This document shows positions 51,710 through 58,701 of a DNA stretch of 64,000 bases, one piece after another. The position numbers and the translations under genes were made by a program. The DNA is from SZUA-320 sp963707875 (lineage in GTDB: Bacteria; Gemmatimonadota; Gemmatimonadetes; Gemmatimonadales; GWC2-71-9). Positions within the stretch are counted from its first letter, which is position 1, and the number at the start of each line of letters is the position of its first letter. The notes under the pieces are model-generated. The model was not told the origin of the DNA, ran no database searches, and saw only the letters and a list, made by a program, of their open reading frames with translations. The stretch spans positions 248,001-312,000 of the forward strand of contig CAVPRU010000003.1 in assembly GCA_963707875.1 (NCBI GenBank), read 5' to 3'.

Positions 51710-52150
51710 ATGCACCGCGGAACCACACTCCCGGAGATCGTCGTTGTCCTGCTGCTCATCGGAATGCTGGCCGGTTTCGGGTTGCCCGCCGGGTGGCTGC
51801 TCCGCGACCGCATCCTGGTCGAACGGGAAACGGCCGCTGTCGCGGTGGCCTATCAGCAGGCCCGACTCTCCGCGATGGTGGCGGGAGATCCGACCGTGCT
51901 GTGGATCGGCCCCGACCGGTTCACCGTGTGGCAGCGGGTCGGGGAGGATTCCATCCTGGTCTGGCAGCGGATGGGGCCCAGCCAGGCGGGGGTGGCCCTG
52001 GAGTCGACGGTCGATCGGGTGGTGGTGGCGCCCAGCGGGTTGGCCATGGGGGCAGCCAACGGGAGAATCACCCTGCGACGGGGTAACGTCAGTCGCGGGT
52101 GGGTAGTGTCTCGATTGGGACGGCTCCGTCTGGACCGACGGCCCCCGTGA
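51710..52150 (+). CDS. Type IV pilin-like/GspH-type pseudopilin
   Basis: A 146-residue protein with a class III prepilin leader: MHRG, then TTLPEIVVVLLLIGMLAG, with Glu at mature position +5. The +1 residue is Thr rather than Phe/Met, which weakens methylation but not cleavage. The rest has a long helix (ERETAAVAVAYQQARLSAMV) and a beta-rich globular part, as in minor pseudopilins GspH/FimT. It stands alone; no other pilus or type II secretion gene is near. Its 3' end overlaps the convergent YceI gene by 62 bases. Confidence 0.78.
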   Translation: MHRGTTLPEIVVVLLLIGMLAGFGLPAGWLLRDRILVERETAAVAVAYQQARLSAMVAGDPTVLWIGPDRFTVWQRVGEDSILVWQRMGPSQAGVALESTVDRVVVAPSGLAMGAANGRITLRRGNVSRGWVVSRLGRLRLDRRPP

Positions 52151-52715
52151 GACTGGGGCCAAACCGGAGCCGGACGTGGACCACGATCTCCGGGTGCATC
52201 TTGAGGAGACCGAGCATCTTGCTGAGGCCCCCGATGTTGTGATCCTTGAGGTTGAGCGGGAAATCGGACTCCAGCGCAATCACCCGGTCGGCCTCGAACC
52301 GGAGCCGGGCCGCCAGTGCCACTTCCCGCACCACCCCGTGGATGGCCAGTCGCCCGTGGAGCAGGACCCGCGCCGTGTCCGGGCCAACCGAGACCACTTC
52401 CGTCCGGTCGAGGTCAAACCGGATCAGGGGGTACTTGTCCGACTCCATCGACTTGTTGAGGTCCCGGTCTCGTTTGCCTTTGCCGGTCACCAGGGTGACG
52501 ACCCGGGCCTCGACATACCCCCGCACCTCGGCCAGCCCGGCGCCGCCGGTCATGCCCCCCCGGACACTGTCGGTGGTGCCCACAAAGTCGCCCAGCGTAG
52601 CCCGCCCGTCGAAACTCAGGGTCCCGGAGAGCACATCCCCCGGCCCGACCGGTCTTTGGGCGACCGCGACGGCCAGGGGAAGGAAGCAAAGCGCCGCCAG
52701 CAGGCGGAACGTCAG
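52089..52715 (-). CDS. YceI-family periplasmic lipocalin-like protein, possible CTG start
   Basis: A YceI-type beta-barrel protein. It has LSFDGRATLGDFVGTT, YVEARVVTLVTGKGKRDRDL, NKSMESDKYPLIRFDLDRTE and a C-terminal LNLKDHNIGGLSKMLGLLKM. YceI proteins bind long isoprenoids. A GTG at 52634 would give 181 residues without a signal peptide. Extending to a CTG at 52715, which overlaps the upstream TGA as CTGA, adds TFRLLAALCFLPLAVAVAQ, a convincing signal peptide. I therefore prefer 208 residues with CTG initiation, in the style of the ATGA/GTGA/TTGA overlaps elsewhere in this window. The 3' end overlaps the pilin-like gene. Confidence 0.8.
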   Translation of the reverse strand: MTFRLLAALCFLPLAVAVAQRPVGPGDVLSGTLSFDGRATLGDFVGTTDSVRGGMTGGAGLAEVRGYVEARVVTLVTGKGKRDRDLNKSMESDKYPLIRFDLDRTEVVSVGPDTARVLLHGRLAIHGVVREVALAARLRFEADRVIALESDFPLNLKDHNIGGLSKMLGLLKMHPEIVVHVRLRFGPSLTGAVGPDGAVPIETLPTRD

Positions 52716-53110
52716 GTCGTTCGCCGGGTGGCCACGGCCTCGAGGCTGTATCGCCGGACCTTCTGAATCAGGGTGGAGCGGGCGATCCCGAGCAACTGGG
52801 CCGCCCGCCGCTTGTTGCCGCGGGTGAATTGCAGAGTGGCGATGATGTGGCGCCGCTCGACGTCGTCGAGGGGCACCGGAGGACCTTCCGGAACGGCTGG
52901 GGAGAGCGAGGTGGCCAAGGCGGCCCGATCGAGGCTGGGATGCCGGAGGTCGACAACAATGGCGTCATGAACACCACCCTGAACCGCCTTGCCGGCCTGG
53001 GCCGCATCGGCGAGAACGGCCACCTGATGGCCTGCTTCCCGCAACCCGCGCGCGAGCGAATCGGCCCGATCCGGTACGGCGGACACGATCACCACCTGAA
53101 GTCCGCTCAT
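52712..53110 (-). CDS. Pseudo-receiver plus Fis-type HTH regulator
   Basis: A 132-residue protein. Residues 1-70 fold like a receiver (VVIVSAVPDRADSLARGLREAGH, HDAIVVDLRHPS) with an Asp in VVDLR, but the N-terminal acidic pair is absent. A short linker leads to a Fis-family HTH (DVERRHIIATLQFTRGNKRRAAQLLGIARSTLIQKVRRY). The AAA+ domain of NtrC-type regulators is missing, so it resembles PrrA/RegA-type or ActR-like two-domain activators. The stop overlaps the proposed CTG start of the YceI gene. Start ATG 53110 was chosen by the first receiver strand. Confidence 0.78.
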   Translation of the reverse strand: MSGLQVVIVSAVPDRADSLARGLREAGHQVAVLADAAQAGKAVQGGVHDAIVVDLRHPSLDRAALATSLSPAVPEGPPVPLDDVERRHIIATLQFTRGNKRRAAQLLGIARSTLIQKVRRYSLEAVATRRTT

Positions 53111-53157
53111 GGTCGAGAACATACACTCCAATCCGACAGAGGGCCACCCAACCCCCC

Positions 53158-53202
53158 AAAAAAAGGACGGCCGTCGCAGCCCAAGGCTGGCACGGCCGTC
53201 CT
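53158..53202 (-). terminator. Strong intrinsic terminator with no obvious gene upstream
   Basis: An 11-bp perfect outer stem (53164-53174 with 53192-53202). The loop holds a second small stem CAGCC/GGCTG. On the minus strand it is followed by seven T. It must end a minus-strand transcript arriving from the right. The nearest coding region on that side stops at 53747, more than 540 bases away, and has its own hairpin. Confidence 0.88.
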
Positions 53203-53710
53203 ACACACGGACTCATCGAGGGCGGAGCGCGAAGCTGCCGTTCTTCTCTCCACCGCCACCGCGGATTCATCATCCATGCGGGAGGGCGGCTGAGGCCTCC
53301 ATGTCCATCCCCAGGCCGGATGATCTGTCCCACCTGGTTCGTCCGTGCGAGCGCTGCAGATCCGATCGGGTCGCGGACCGACCTTCTGCGCTGCACCCCG
53401 AGGCGCCGGATCGGGGCGGCTAAGGCGCGCGACTGGCCTCAGCATGCTCGGGCCGGTTGGCCATCGGGATCACAGGGCTCCTGACACCTTAAGTGCCGTT
53501 CCCCCTCCCCCGTCGATCCGCCACGAGCTGTAGCAACCAATGCAGTCCCCTGATGAGTTCTGCTTCGATCACCACCGTAGGATACAAGCTATGGGGCAGA
53601 TAGAATCCCGCAAGTGCCTGTTTTTATTCGGGTTACGCGATTTCCAGGTGGGCAGAATGTGGACGGGGAAACCCCGAAACGGCAGTCGATTGCGGTGCTC
53701 TGACACAAGG
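53203..53710. other. Unexplained intergenic stretch, possible untranslated RNA
   Basis: About 500 bases without a convincing protein. The right half (53540-53710) is lower in GC than the genome. Reading frames on both strands lack family similarity and normal composition. I could not recognise tRNA, 4.5S, RNase P or tmRNA signatures. Since a strong minus-strand terminator lies at its left end, a minus-strand small RNA or long 3' UTR is plausible. Confidence 0.45.
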
Positions 53711-53738
53711 TGTGGAAATGTTGATCCACATTTCCGCA
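53711..53738 (-). terminator. Hairpin after the 53747-54361 gene
   Basis: An 11-bp stem with one mismatch (53711-53721 with 53728-53738; core GGAAATGT/ACATTTCC) and a 6-base loop, 8 bases after the stop of the minus-strand gene. There is no T-run, so it may be a partial terminator with the stronger one at 53158 as back-up. Confidence 0.45.
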
Positions 53739-53746
53739 AGGGGCAG

Positions 53747-54361
53747 CTACGGTTCGAGGCCGGTCTCGATGTACCGGTATTCGGTCCCTTCGACCTCGGG
53801 CGACGCGAACAGCGCCCCTCCGGACGCCGCGGCAAACCAGCCAGCCACCAGATTGCTGGGACCCTCGAGCTGCTTGACGATGTGGGCAAACCAGCGCCGC
53901 AGGTGGCGCACCTCGGGAGCCCGCCGCCCGAGCATGGCCACGAGGGCGCTGTCCCCGCCGGTGGCTCGGAAGAAGTGACCGAGGGCGTGACCCCGTTGGG
54001 CAAACTCAACCGCCTTGACCCCGGGTTCCTCGAACAACACCTTGCCCTCGAACAGGTCCATCATCGGGGCGTCGAGCCTCGGACCGAGGTAGATGAACTG
54101 CCGGGTTTCGGCCACCCGGCGCTCGATCAGGGCTGCGGCCGTTTCCGAGGTGAGCCGGGCCGCGTGGATCAGGTCATCGTCCAGAAGCAGTCCCACCGCC
54201 CCGGTCCACTCGAGGGCGGCCAGGGCGGTGTCCACCGGACACCCAGCCACATCGTCAAACGCCAGGATCCGGGGGGATTCCCCGGCCCGGATGACGAAGT
54301 GTCCCAGCGCCTCGGCCCGGTCCCGGAAGCAGCGCACCAGGAGACTGTGCGAAGTGGTCAT
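53747..54361 (-). CDS. Soluble protein, unknown
   Basis: A 204-residue protein without a signal or membrane segment. It has VRCFRDRAEALGHFVIRAG, TALAALEWTGAVGLLLDDDLIHAARL, IERRVAETRQFIYLGPRLDAPM and EVRHLRRWFAHIVKQLEG. The alternating strands and helices suggest an alpha/beta fold with a DDD cluster. No family was recognised. Monocistronic, divergent from cspA with about 260 bases between. Confidence 0.68.
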   Translation of the reverse strand: MTTSHSLLVRCFRDRAEALGHFVIRAGESPRILAFDDVAGCPVDTALAALEWTGAVGLLLDDDLIHAARLTSETAAALIERRVAETRQFIYLGPRLDAPMMDLFEGKVLFEEPGVKAVEFAQRGHALGHFFRATGGDSALVAMLGRRAPEVRHLRRWFAHIVKQLEGPSNLVAGWFAAASGGALFASPEVEGTEYRYIETGLEP

Positions 54362-54435
54362 GAGTCAATAGTAAGTCCGACTGGCAGGTTCCGGAATTGG
54401 ACCCCGGGGACAGGGCCCCGGTCAGGATAGCGATA

Positions 54436-54441
54436 TTGACA
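54436..54441 (+). promoter_or_regulatory. TTGACA -35-like box upstream of cspA leader
   Basis: A perfect TTGACA 186 bases before the cspA ATG. No convincing -10 is found 16-18 bases on (GAGTTT region). If it is a promoter, transcripts would contain the leader hairpin at 54512-54545. Confidence 0.25.
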
Positions 54442-54511
54442 AATGCCGGAACGGGGTGGAGTTTGGCGTCATGACCGTCGGAGTAAGGATGACGAAGACC
54501 TTGTGAAGATG

Positions 54512-54545
54512 ACCGCCCGGTCGAGTTCGACCGGTCGGTTTTTTT
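54512..54545 (+). terminator. Intrinsic terminator/attenuator in cspA leader
   Basis: A stem of 4 bp, one mismatch and 7-8 bp (core CCGGTCGA/TCGACCGG) with a tight loop, followed by seven T (54539-54545). It points toward cspA and lies 76 bases before its ATG. Either it ends a short upstream RNA (about 54440-54545), or it is a leader terminator that can be disrupted to let cspA be transcribed. A second hairpin (CCCGGT/ACCGGG) follows at about 54548-54570. Confidence 0.75.
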
Positions 54546-54621
54546 GTCCCGGTTGGCCAGTTTGACCGGGAAAAGGGATTCACCGGAGTCTGCGACTCCC
54601 CGACAACGAGAGGTAGCAGCG

Positions 54622-54822
54622 ATGGCGCTTGGAACGGTCAAGTGGTTCAACGACGCGAAAGGCTTCGGCTTCATCGCCCAGGAGGGTGGCAAGGACGTGT
54701 TTGTGCACCACACGGCAATTCTGACCGAGGGGTTCCGATCCCTCCGCGAGGGTGACCAGGTGGACTTCGAAGTCGTCGAGGGCCCGAAGGGCCTTCAGGC
54801 TTCGAACGTTCGCAAGGCCTGA
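54622..54822 (+). CDS. cspA: Cold shock protein
   Basis: A 66-residue single cold-shock domain. RNP1 KGFGFIAQ and RNP2 VFVHHTAI are intact, with the starting MALGTVKWFND typical of the family. It binds single-stranded RNA/DNA and melts secondary structure. ATG 54622 has GAGAGG about 9 bases upstream. The leader contains a terminator-like hairpin, and Csp-type proteins are known antiterminators, so autoregulation is possible. A secreted-protein gene follows after 5 bases. Confidence 0.96.
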   Translation: MALGTVKWFNDAKGFGFIAQEGGKDVFVHHTAILTEGFRSLREGDQVDFEVVEGPKGLQASNVRKA

Positions 54823-54827
54823 CCAGC

Positions 54828-55343
54828 ATGCGGCGGCCTCTGGCCGCCCTCTTCGCCGGCGCGGTGCTGTGCACCGCACCCCGCGCGGCCCTCGCGCAAG
54901 ACCCTTCACCCATTGAGTTCCTTGGTTTTCGGCCCGGGTCATCCCGGGCCGAAGCCGAGGCCCAGCTGACCACCCACGGGGGATCGTGGCGCTGCAGGTC
55001 GAGCACCGATCCCCGGATCATCGACTGCCGCGGGAGGATGCCGTCGGGAAACGGGACCCTGGCGCTGACGGCGTCGGTGATCGATGACCGACTGGCCATC
55101 CTCCTGCTGGCCGGTGCCGTCCCCAGTGACGGCCTCGCCGTCTGGCGCGAGAGCCTGCAATCCACCTATGGTTCGGTCTCCCCCCGCATCGACCATGGAC
55201 AGGAGACGTGGCAGTGGATTCGCCGACACCAGATGCTCCGCCTGACCACCCGGATCGAAGCCGGCAAGCGAGTGGTGTCCGTCAGTCTGATCGACGGGCC
55301 GCTGCTCGACGGGCTCAATCCACCCGCCCGGCGTGCGCCATGA
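54828..55343 (+). CDS. Secreted protein, unknown
   Basis: A 171-residue protein with a signal peptide (PLAALFAGAVLCTAPRAALA, cleavage before QDPSP). The mature part has FLGFRPGSSRAEAEAQL, a CRSS...DCRG cysteine pair, TASVIDDRLAILLLAG and a C-terminal TWQWIRRHQMLRLTTRIEAG. The layout (beta strands, two Cys) suggests a small periplasmic domain. No family was recognised. Its TGA overlaps the ATG of the binding-protein gene (ATGA), so it belongs to the same operon. Confidence 0.68.
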   Translation: MRRPLAALFAGAVLCTAPRAALAQDPSPIEFLGFRPGSSRAEAEAQLTTHGGSWRCRSSTDPRIIDCRGRMPSGNGTLALTASVIDDRLAILLLAGAVPSDGLAVWRESLQSTYGSVSPRIDHGQETWQWIRRHQMLRLTTRIEAGKRVVSVSLIDGPLLDGLNPPARRAP

Positions 55344-56455
55344 GGCGAGGGCTGCTTGGCGGGCTCACGCTCCTGAGCCTGGCGGCCTGTCAGCCCACCC
55401 AGCGACCCATTCTGGTCGGACTTGCCGGACCGTTCACCGATCCGGTGGGCGCCCCGATGAAGCTGGCCGCGGAACTCGCGGTGGCGCAGATCAACGCGGC
55501 GGGCGGGGTGGGCGGTCGCCCAATTGAACTGGTGCTCCGGGATGACGACGGCGATCCGGACCGGGCGGTAGATGCGGCCGCCAGCCTGGTCGAGGCGGGA
55601 GTCGTCGCGGTCATCGGGCATGTCTTCTCGGGAACCACCCTCGCGGCCGCCCCGGTGTACGGCGCCGCCAACCCGGCCATCCCGGTCATTACGCCCTCCT
55701 CCTCCGCCCCCGAGGTCCGCGAGGCCGGTCCGCACGTTTTCCGGCTCTGCCCCACTGACCTGGACCACGGGGCCGCATTGGCCTCCTGGGTACGGCGCGG
55801 GCTGGGGCTCACCCGCGGCACCGTCCTCTACCTCAATGACACCTATGGTCGCGGCATCCGGACGGCGTTCACCGCCCGGTTCGAGGGCCTGGGCGGAACG
55901 ATCGTCTCCCAGGATCCCTATCTCGGAGACACCCCTGATGTGACCGTATTCCTCCAACGGGCCCAGACCCGCGACAGCGCGGAGTTCCTGGTCGTCGCGG
56001 GGAACCGCTCCGAGGCCGAAGAGGTCTTGCGGGTCGCCCGAGCCAGCGGACTTGTGGTGCCCGTCCTCGGAGGGGACGGACTGGAGGGCATTGAGGCCGC
56101 CGGCCCGATCGCGAACGGGGTCTACATGACCTCCGCCTACCTCCCGTCTGTCGACACTCCTCTCAATCGTCGGTTCGTCCAGGCCTACCGGGAGCGCTAT
56201 CCCGATGCCGGCGCGCCCAATCAGCCGGCCGCCGCGGCCTACGATGCGGTGTATCTCCTGCGGAGCACCATGGCGGCGCGGGGCACCTCCCGGCGCGCCA
56301 TCCTTCGCGGACTCTCGCAGGTGGGACGCGAACTTCCCGCCTACCAGGGCGTGACCGGAGTGCTGGCCTTCGACGAGCAGGGCGACCTGGTCCGCATCCC
56401 GATCCTCATCGGAATGGCCCGGGACGGCGCCATCGAGATCACCAACCGCCAATGA
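55340..56455 (+). CDS. LivJ/LivK-type periplasmic binding lipoprotein
   Basis: A 371-residue type I periplasmic binding protein. The lipobox LLSLAAC predicts lipid anchoring. Domain features: ILVGLAGPFTDPVGAPMKLAAELAV, INAAGGVGGRPIELVLRDDDGDP, VIGHVFSGTTLAAAP, VITPSSSAPEV, VLYLNDTYGRGI and the ligand-side VYMTSAYLPSVDTP, AAAAYDAVYLL. The class binds branched-chain amino acids, amides or aromatic compounds. No permease or ATPase gene is adjacent. Instead the stop overlaps the start of a chemoreceptor (ATGA), suggesting that it presents its ligand to that receptor. Confidence 0.9.
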   Translation: MRRGLLGGLTLLSLAACQPTQRPILVGLAGPFTDPVGAPMKLAAELAVAQINAAGGVGGRPIELVLRDDDGDPDRAVDAAASLVEAGVVAVIGHVFSGTTLAAAPVYGAANPAIPVITPSSSAPEVREAGPHVFRLCPTDLDHGAALASWVRRGLGLTRGTVLYLNDTYGRGIRTAFTARFEGLGGTIVSQDPYLGDTPDVTVFLQRAQTRDSAEFLVVAGNRSEAEEVLRVARASGLVVPVLGGDGLEGIEAAGPIANGVYMTSAYLPSVDTPLNRRFVQAYRERYPDAGAPNQPAAAAYDAVYLLRSTMAARGTSRRAILRGLSQVGRELPAYQGVTGVLAFDEQGDLVRIPILIGMARDGAIEITNRQ

Positions 56456-58146
56456 GCCTGCTCGGCAGTCTCCGGAACCGGCTGATCGCCGGCATGCTGC
56501 TCCTGCTGGGGCTGTTTCTCTCCATGGCGCTGATCGGAGTCGCCAGCCTCCGCTCCCTCCAGGACACCGCCCTGGAGCAGCTCGCCGCGCTGGGCCAGAG
56601 TTCTCAGCTTGCCAATGAGCTGGTCCGCGCCTCCGCCGCTCAGGTCCGGTTCGGTGACGTGTACTTCCAGGACCAGTCCCCGACCGTGCGGAAGGAGTTC
56701 CTCCGCCTGGGAGACACCACCCACGCGCTCCGCCGCCGCTATCGGCTGGTCCCGGGGCTGACACCGAGAGACCAGGGGATTCTCAACCGGATGGCGGCTC
56801 AGCACGCTCGGGTGGAGGTGGCCTATGCCACCGCGCACGCCCTCCTCGAGCTGGGACGGACCGAGGCCGGCAGGACCCTGCTGGCCGGGATCCGGGGACC
56901 GGCGGATTCGCTCATCGCCCAGGTGGATGCGCTGATGGAGAACCAGCAGAGCCGCGCCACCGAGCACGCCACCGCCCTGCGGGAGGGGGCCCGGCAGCGG
57001 GAGGCGGTGGTCTGGACCTTGTTCGCGGTGGCGGCGCTGCTCGGATTCGGCTCCGCCCTGCTCACCGTGCGATCGATCGACTCACCGCTGCAGCGACTCA
57101 TTGAGGCGGCCCGACGGTTCGGCCAGGGGGACCTCCGACCCACCAGCCTGGGGGCCATGCCGGCCGAACTCGCCACCCTGTCCCACGCCATGGGGGCCAT
57201 GGGACACCGCCTGCGCGGGATGATCGAGGCGACGATCGAGGAGGCCCGTACCATCGGTACCAGCGCCAGCGATCTGTCAGCCATGAGCGAGGAGGTCGCC
57301 GCCAGCAGCCACGAGATCGTCCGGTCGATCGCCGGGGTCACGACCGGCGCCGAGCAGCAGGTCCAGGAGGTCCGGAATGCTGAGAGCCTGCTGGCCTCCA
57401 TTCTTGAAAGTGCCGCTCAGGACGTCGCCGCCACCGAGCGGGTCGTGGCGCTCGGAGAGTCCACTCGGAACCTCACCGGAACCCAGGGCGGGGCCCTGTC
57501 GGAGACCGGCACGGTGATCAACCAGCTCCGGGAGGCTCTCCAGCAGGCGGTCGGTGAGGCCAAGGAACTCCGGCGCGCGATGGACGCGGTGGTTGGGGTG
57601 GTGGAGACGGCAACCCAACTCACCACTCAGAGCGAAGTGCTCGCCCTCAACGCTTCGGTCGAGGCGGCCCGCCATCCGACCGGTGGAGAGGGCTTCGCTG
57701 CCGTGGCCCAGGAGACCCGCCGGTTGTCGGATGCCAGCCGGACAGCGGCCGAGCGGGTGGGCGGCACCGTCGCCCTGGTGCGCCAGCGGACCGATGCGCT
57801 GACCAGCCTGCTGCACGGGGCCTCCTCCCGGGTCCTGGCAACCGAGACGGCCTTGCAGCGGAGCGCGGTGGCTTTGCAGGAGATCAGCCGTCTGGTGGAG
57901 GCAATGCGCGACATCGCCGCACGGGTCGCCCGATCGGCCGCGGAAAGTCGCGCGGTGGCTGGGCAGTTCGCCGAACTGCGGACCCAGCTGGAGGGCTCCG
58001 CCACGGAAAACGCCGCAGCCGGGGAATCGGTGACCGCCGCCGCGACCCAGCAAAGCGAAGCCACCGACGACATCGCCAAGAGCGCCGCCGGGCTGTTGGA
58101 GGCCTCGGAGCGCCTGGCCACCCAGGTGGCGGGCTTCCAGATCTAG
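56452..58146 (+). CDS. Methyl-accepting chemotaxis protein
   Basis: A 564-residue chemoreceptor. TM1 is residues 10-32. A periplasmic four-helix domain spans about 33-183, with TM2 about 184-204 and HAMP to about 260. The cytoplasmic coiled coil has a hairpin tip EVLALNASVEAARHPTGGEGFAAVA close to the consensus. There is no C-terminal pentapeptide tether for CheR/CheB. It should control flagellar rotation via CheA/CheW, which are not in this window. It is translationally coupled to the binding lipoprotein upstream, the likely ligand donor. Confidence 0.94.
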   Translation: MSLLGSLRNRLIAGMLLLLGLFLSMALIGVASLRSLQDTALEQLAALGQSSQLANELVRASAAQVRFGDVYFQDQSPTVRKEFLRLGDTTHALRRRYRLVPGLTPRDQGILNRMAAQHARVEVAYATAHALLELGRTEAGRTLLAGIRGPADSLIAQVDALMENQQSRATEHATALREGARQREAVVWTLFAVAALLGFGSALLTVRSIDSPLQRLIEAARRFGQGDLRPTSLGAMPAELATLSHAMGAMGHRLRGMIEATIEEARTIGTSASDLSAMSEEVAASSHEIVRSIAGVTTGAEQQVQEVRNAESLLASILESAAQDVAATERVVALGESTRNLTGTQGGALSETGTVINQLREALQQAVGEAKELRRAMDAVVGVVETATQLTTQSEVLALNASVEAARHPTGGEGFAAVAQETRRLSDASRTAAERVGGTVALVRQRTDALTSLLHGASSRVLATETALQRSAVALQEISRLVEAMRDIAARVARSAAESRAVAGQFAELRTQLEGSATENAAAGESVTAAATQQSEATDDIAKSAAGLLEASERLATQVAGFQI

Positions 58147-58149
58147 CGA

Positions 58150-58605
58150 CTACTTCTTCTGCTGGGGCTTCCTGGCCGGCGGCTTCTTCTTCGGCGGAGC
58201 CTTGGCCTTCCTGGACTTGGCCACGGCTTTCTTGGGTTTGGCGGCCTTCCGGGCGGGCTTGGCCTTGGCGACCTTCCGAGCCACCGAGCGCGTGGGCTTG
58301 GCGGCCTTGGCGGGCTTGGCCGCCTTGGGCACCTTGGCGGGCTTGACGGGCTTGGGTTTCGGGGCGGGCTTCATGGCGGCTCGCGCCTCGGCCACAATCT
58401 GGTCAGCTTCCTGCTCGGCCATCAGGTTCCGGCGCACCGCAAAGCTCATCAACTCTTCGGCCTGGGCGGGATCAAACTCCCCCTGGCCCGAGGCAGCCCT
58501 GACCAGATGGACCAGGGCATCCGCCACCGGACTCCGCAGGACTTTGGCGATCCCGGGAAGGGCTTCAAGCAGATTCGAGATCTGAGTGCCGGCAAGTTCC
58601 GTCAC
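58150..58605 (-). CDS. Histone H1-like protein with Lys/Ala/Pro tail
   Basis: A 151-residue protein. Residues 1-75 are a folded helical domain (LAGTQISNLLEALPGIAKVLRS, EELMSFAVRRNLMAEQEADQIV). Residues 76-151 are a basic tail of KPAK, AAKPAK and PKK repeats, as in eukaryotic H1 and bacterial AlgP/Hc1-type proteins. DNA or RNA compaction is likely. GTG 58605 has GGAGG 7-8 bases upstream. It is convergent with the chemoreceptor, with only 3 bases between stops. Confidence 0.82.
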   Translation of the reverse strand: MTELAGTQISNLLEALPGIAKVLRSPVADALVHLVRAASGQGEFDPAQAEELMSFAVRRNLMAEQEADQIVAEARAAMKPAPKPKPVKPAKVPKAAKPAKAAKPTRSVARKVAKAKPARKAAKPKKAVAKSRKAKAPPKKKPPARKPQQKK

Positions 58606-58701
58606 GGCCCACCTCCAGGACTTTGGCGGTTGAAAAACCGCGGGCAACCTATGTGCGGGTGAGGGGGCCGTCAAGCAGGCTAAAGCACCGCTCCGGAGTT
58701 G

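Noticed and set aside
53107..53445. Minus-strand open frame in the gap right of the Fis-type regulator
   Set aside because: It runs through a strong terminator and has no conserved features or ribosome site.
53540..54430. Plus-strand open frame of nearly 300 codons
   Set aside because: Antisense to the 53747-54361 gene over most of its length, with His/Pro/Gly-rich composition; no ribosome site.
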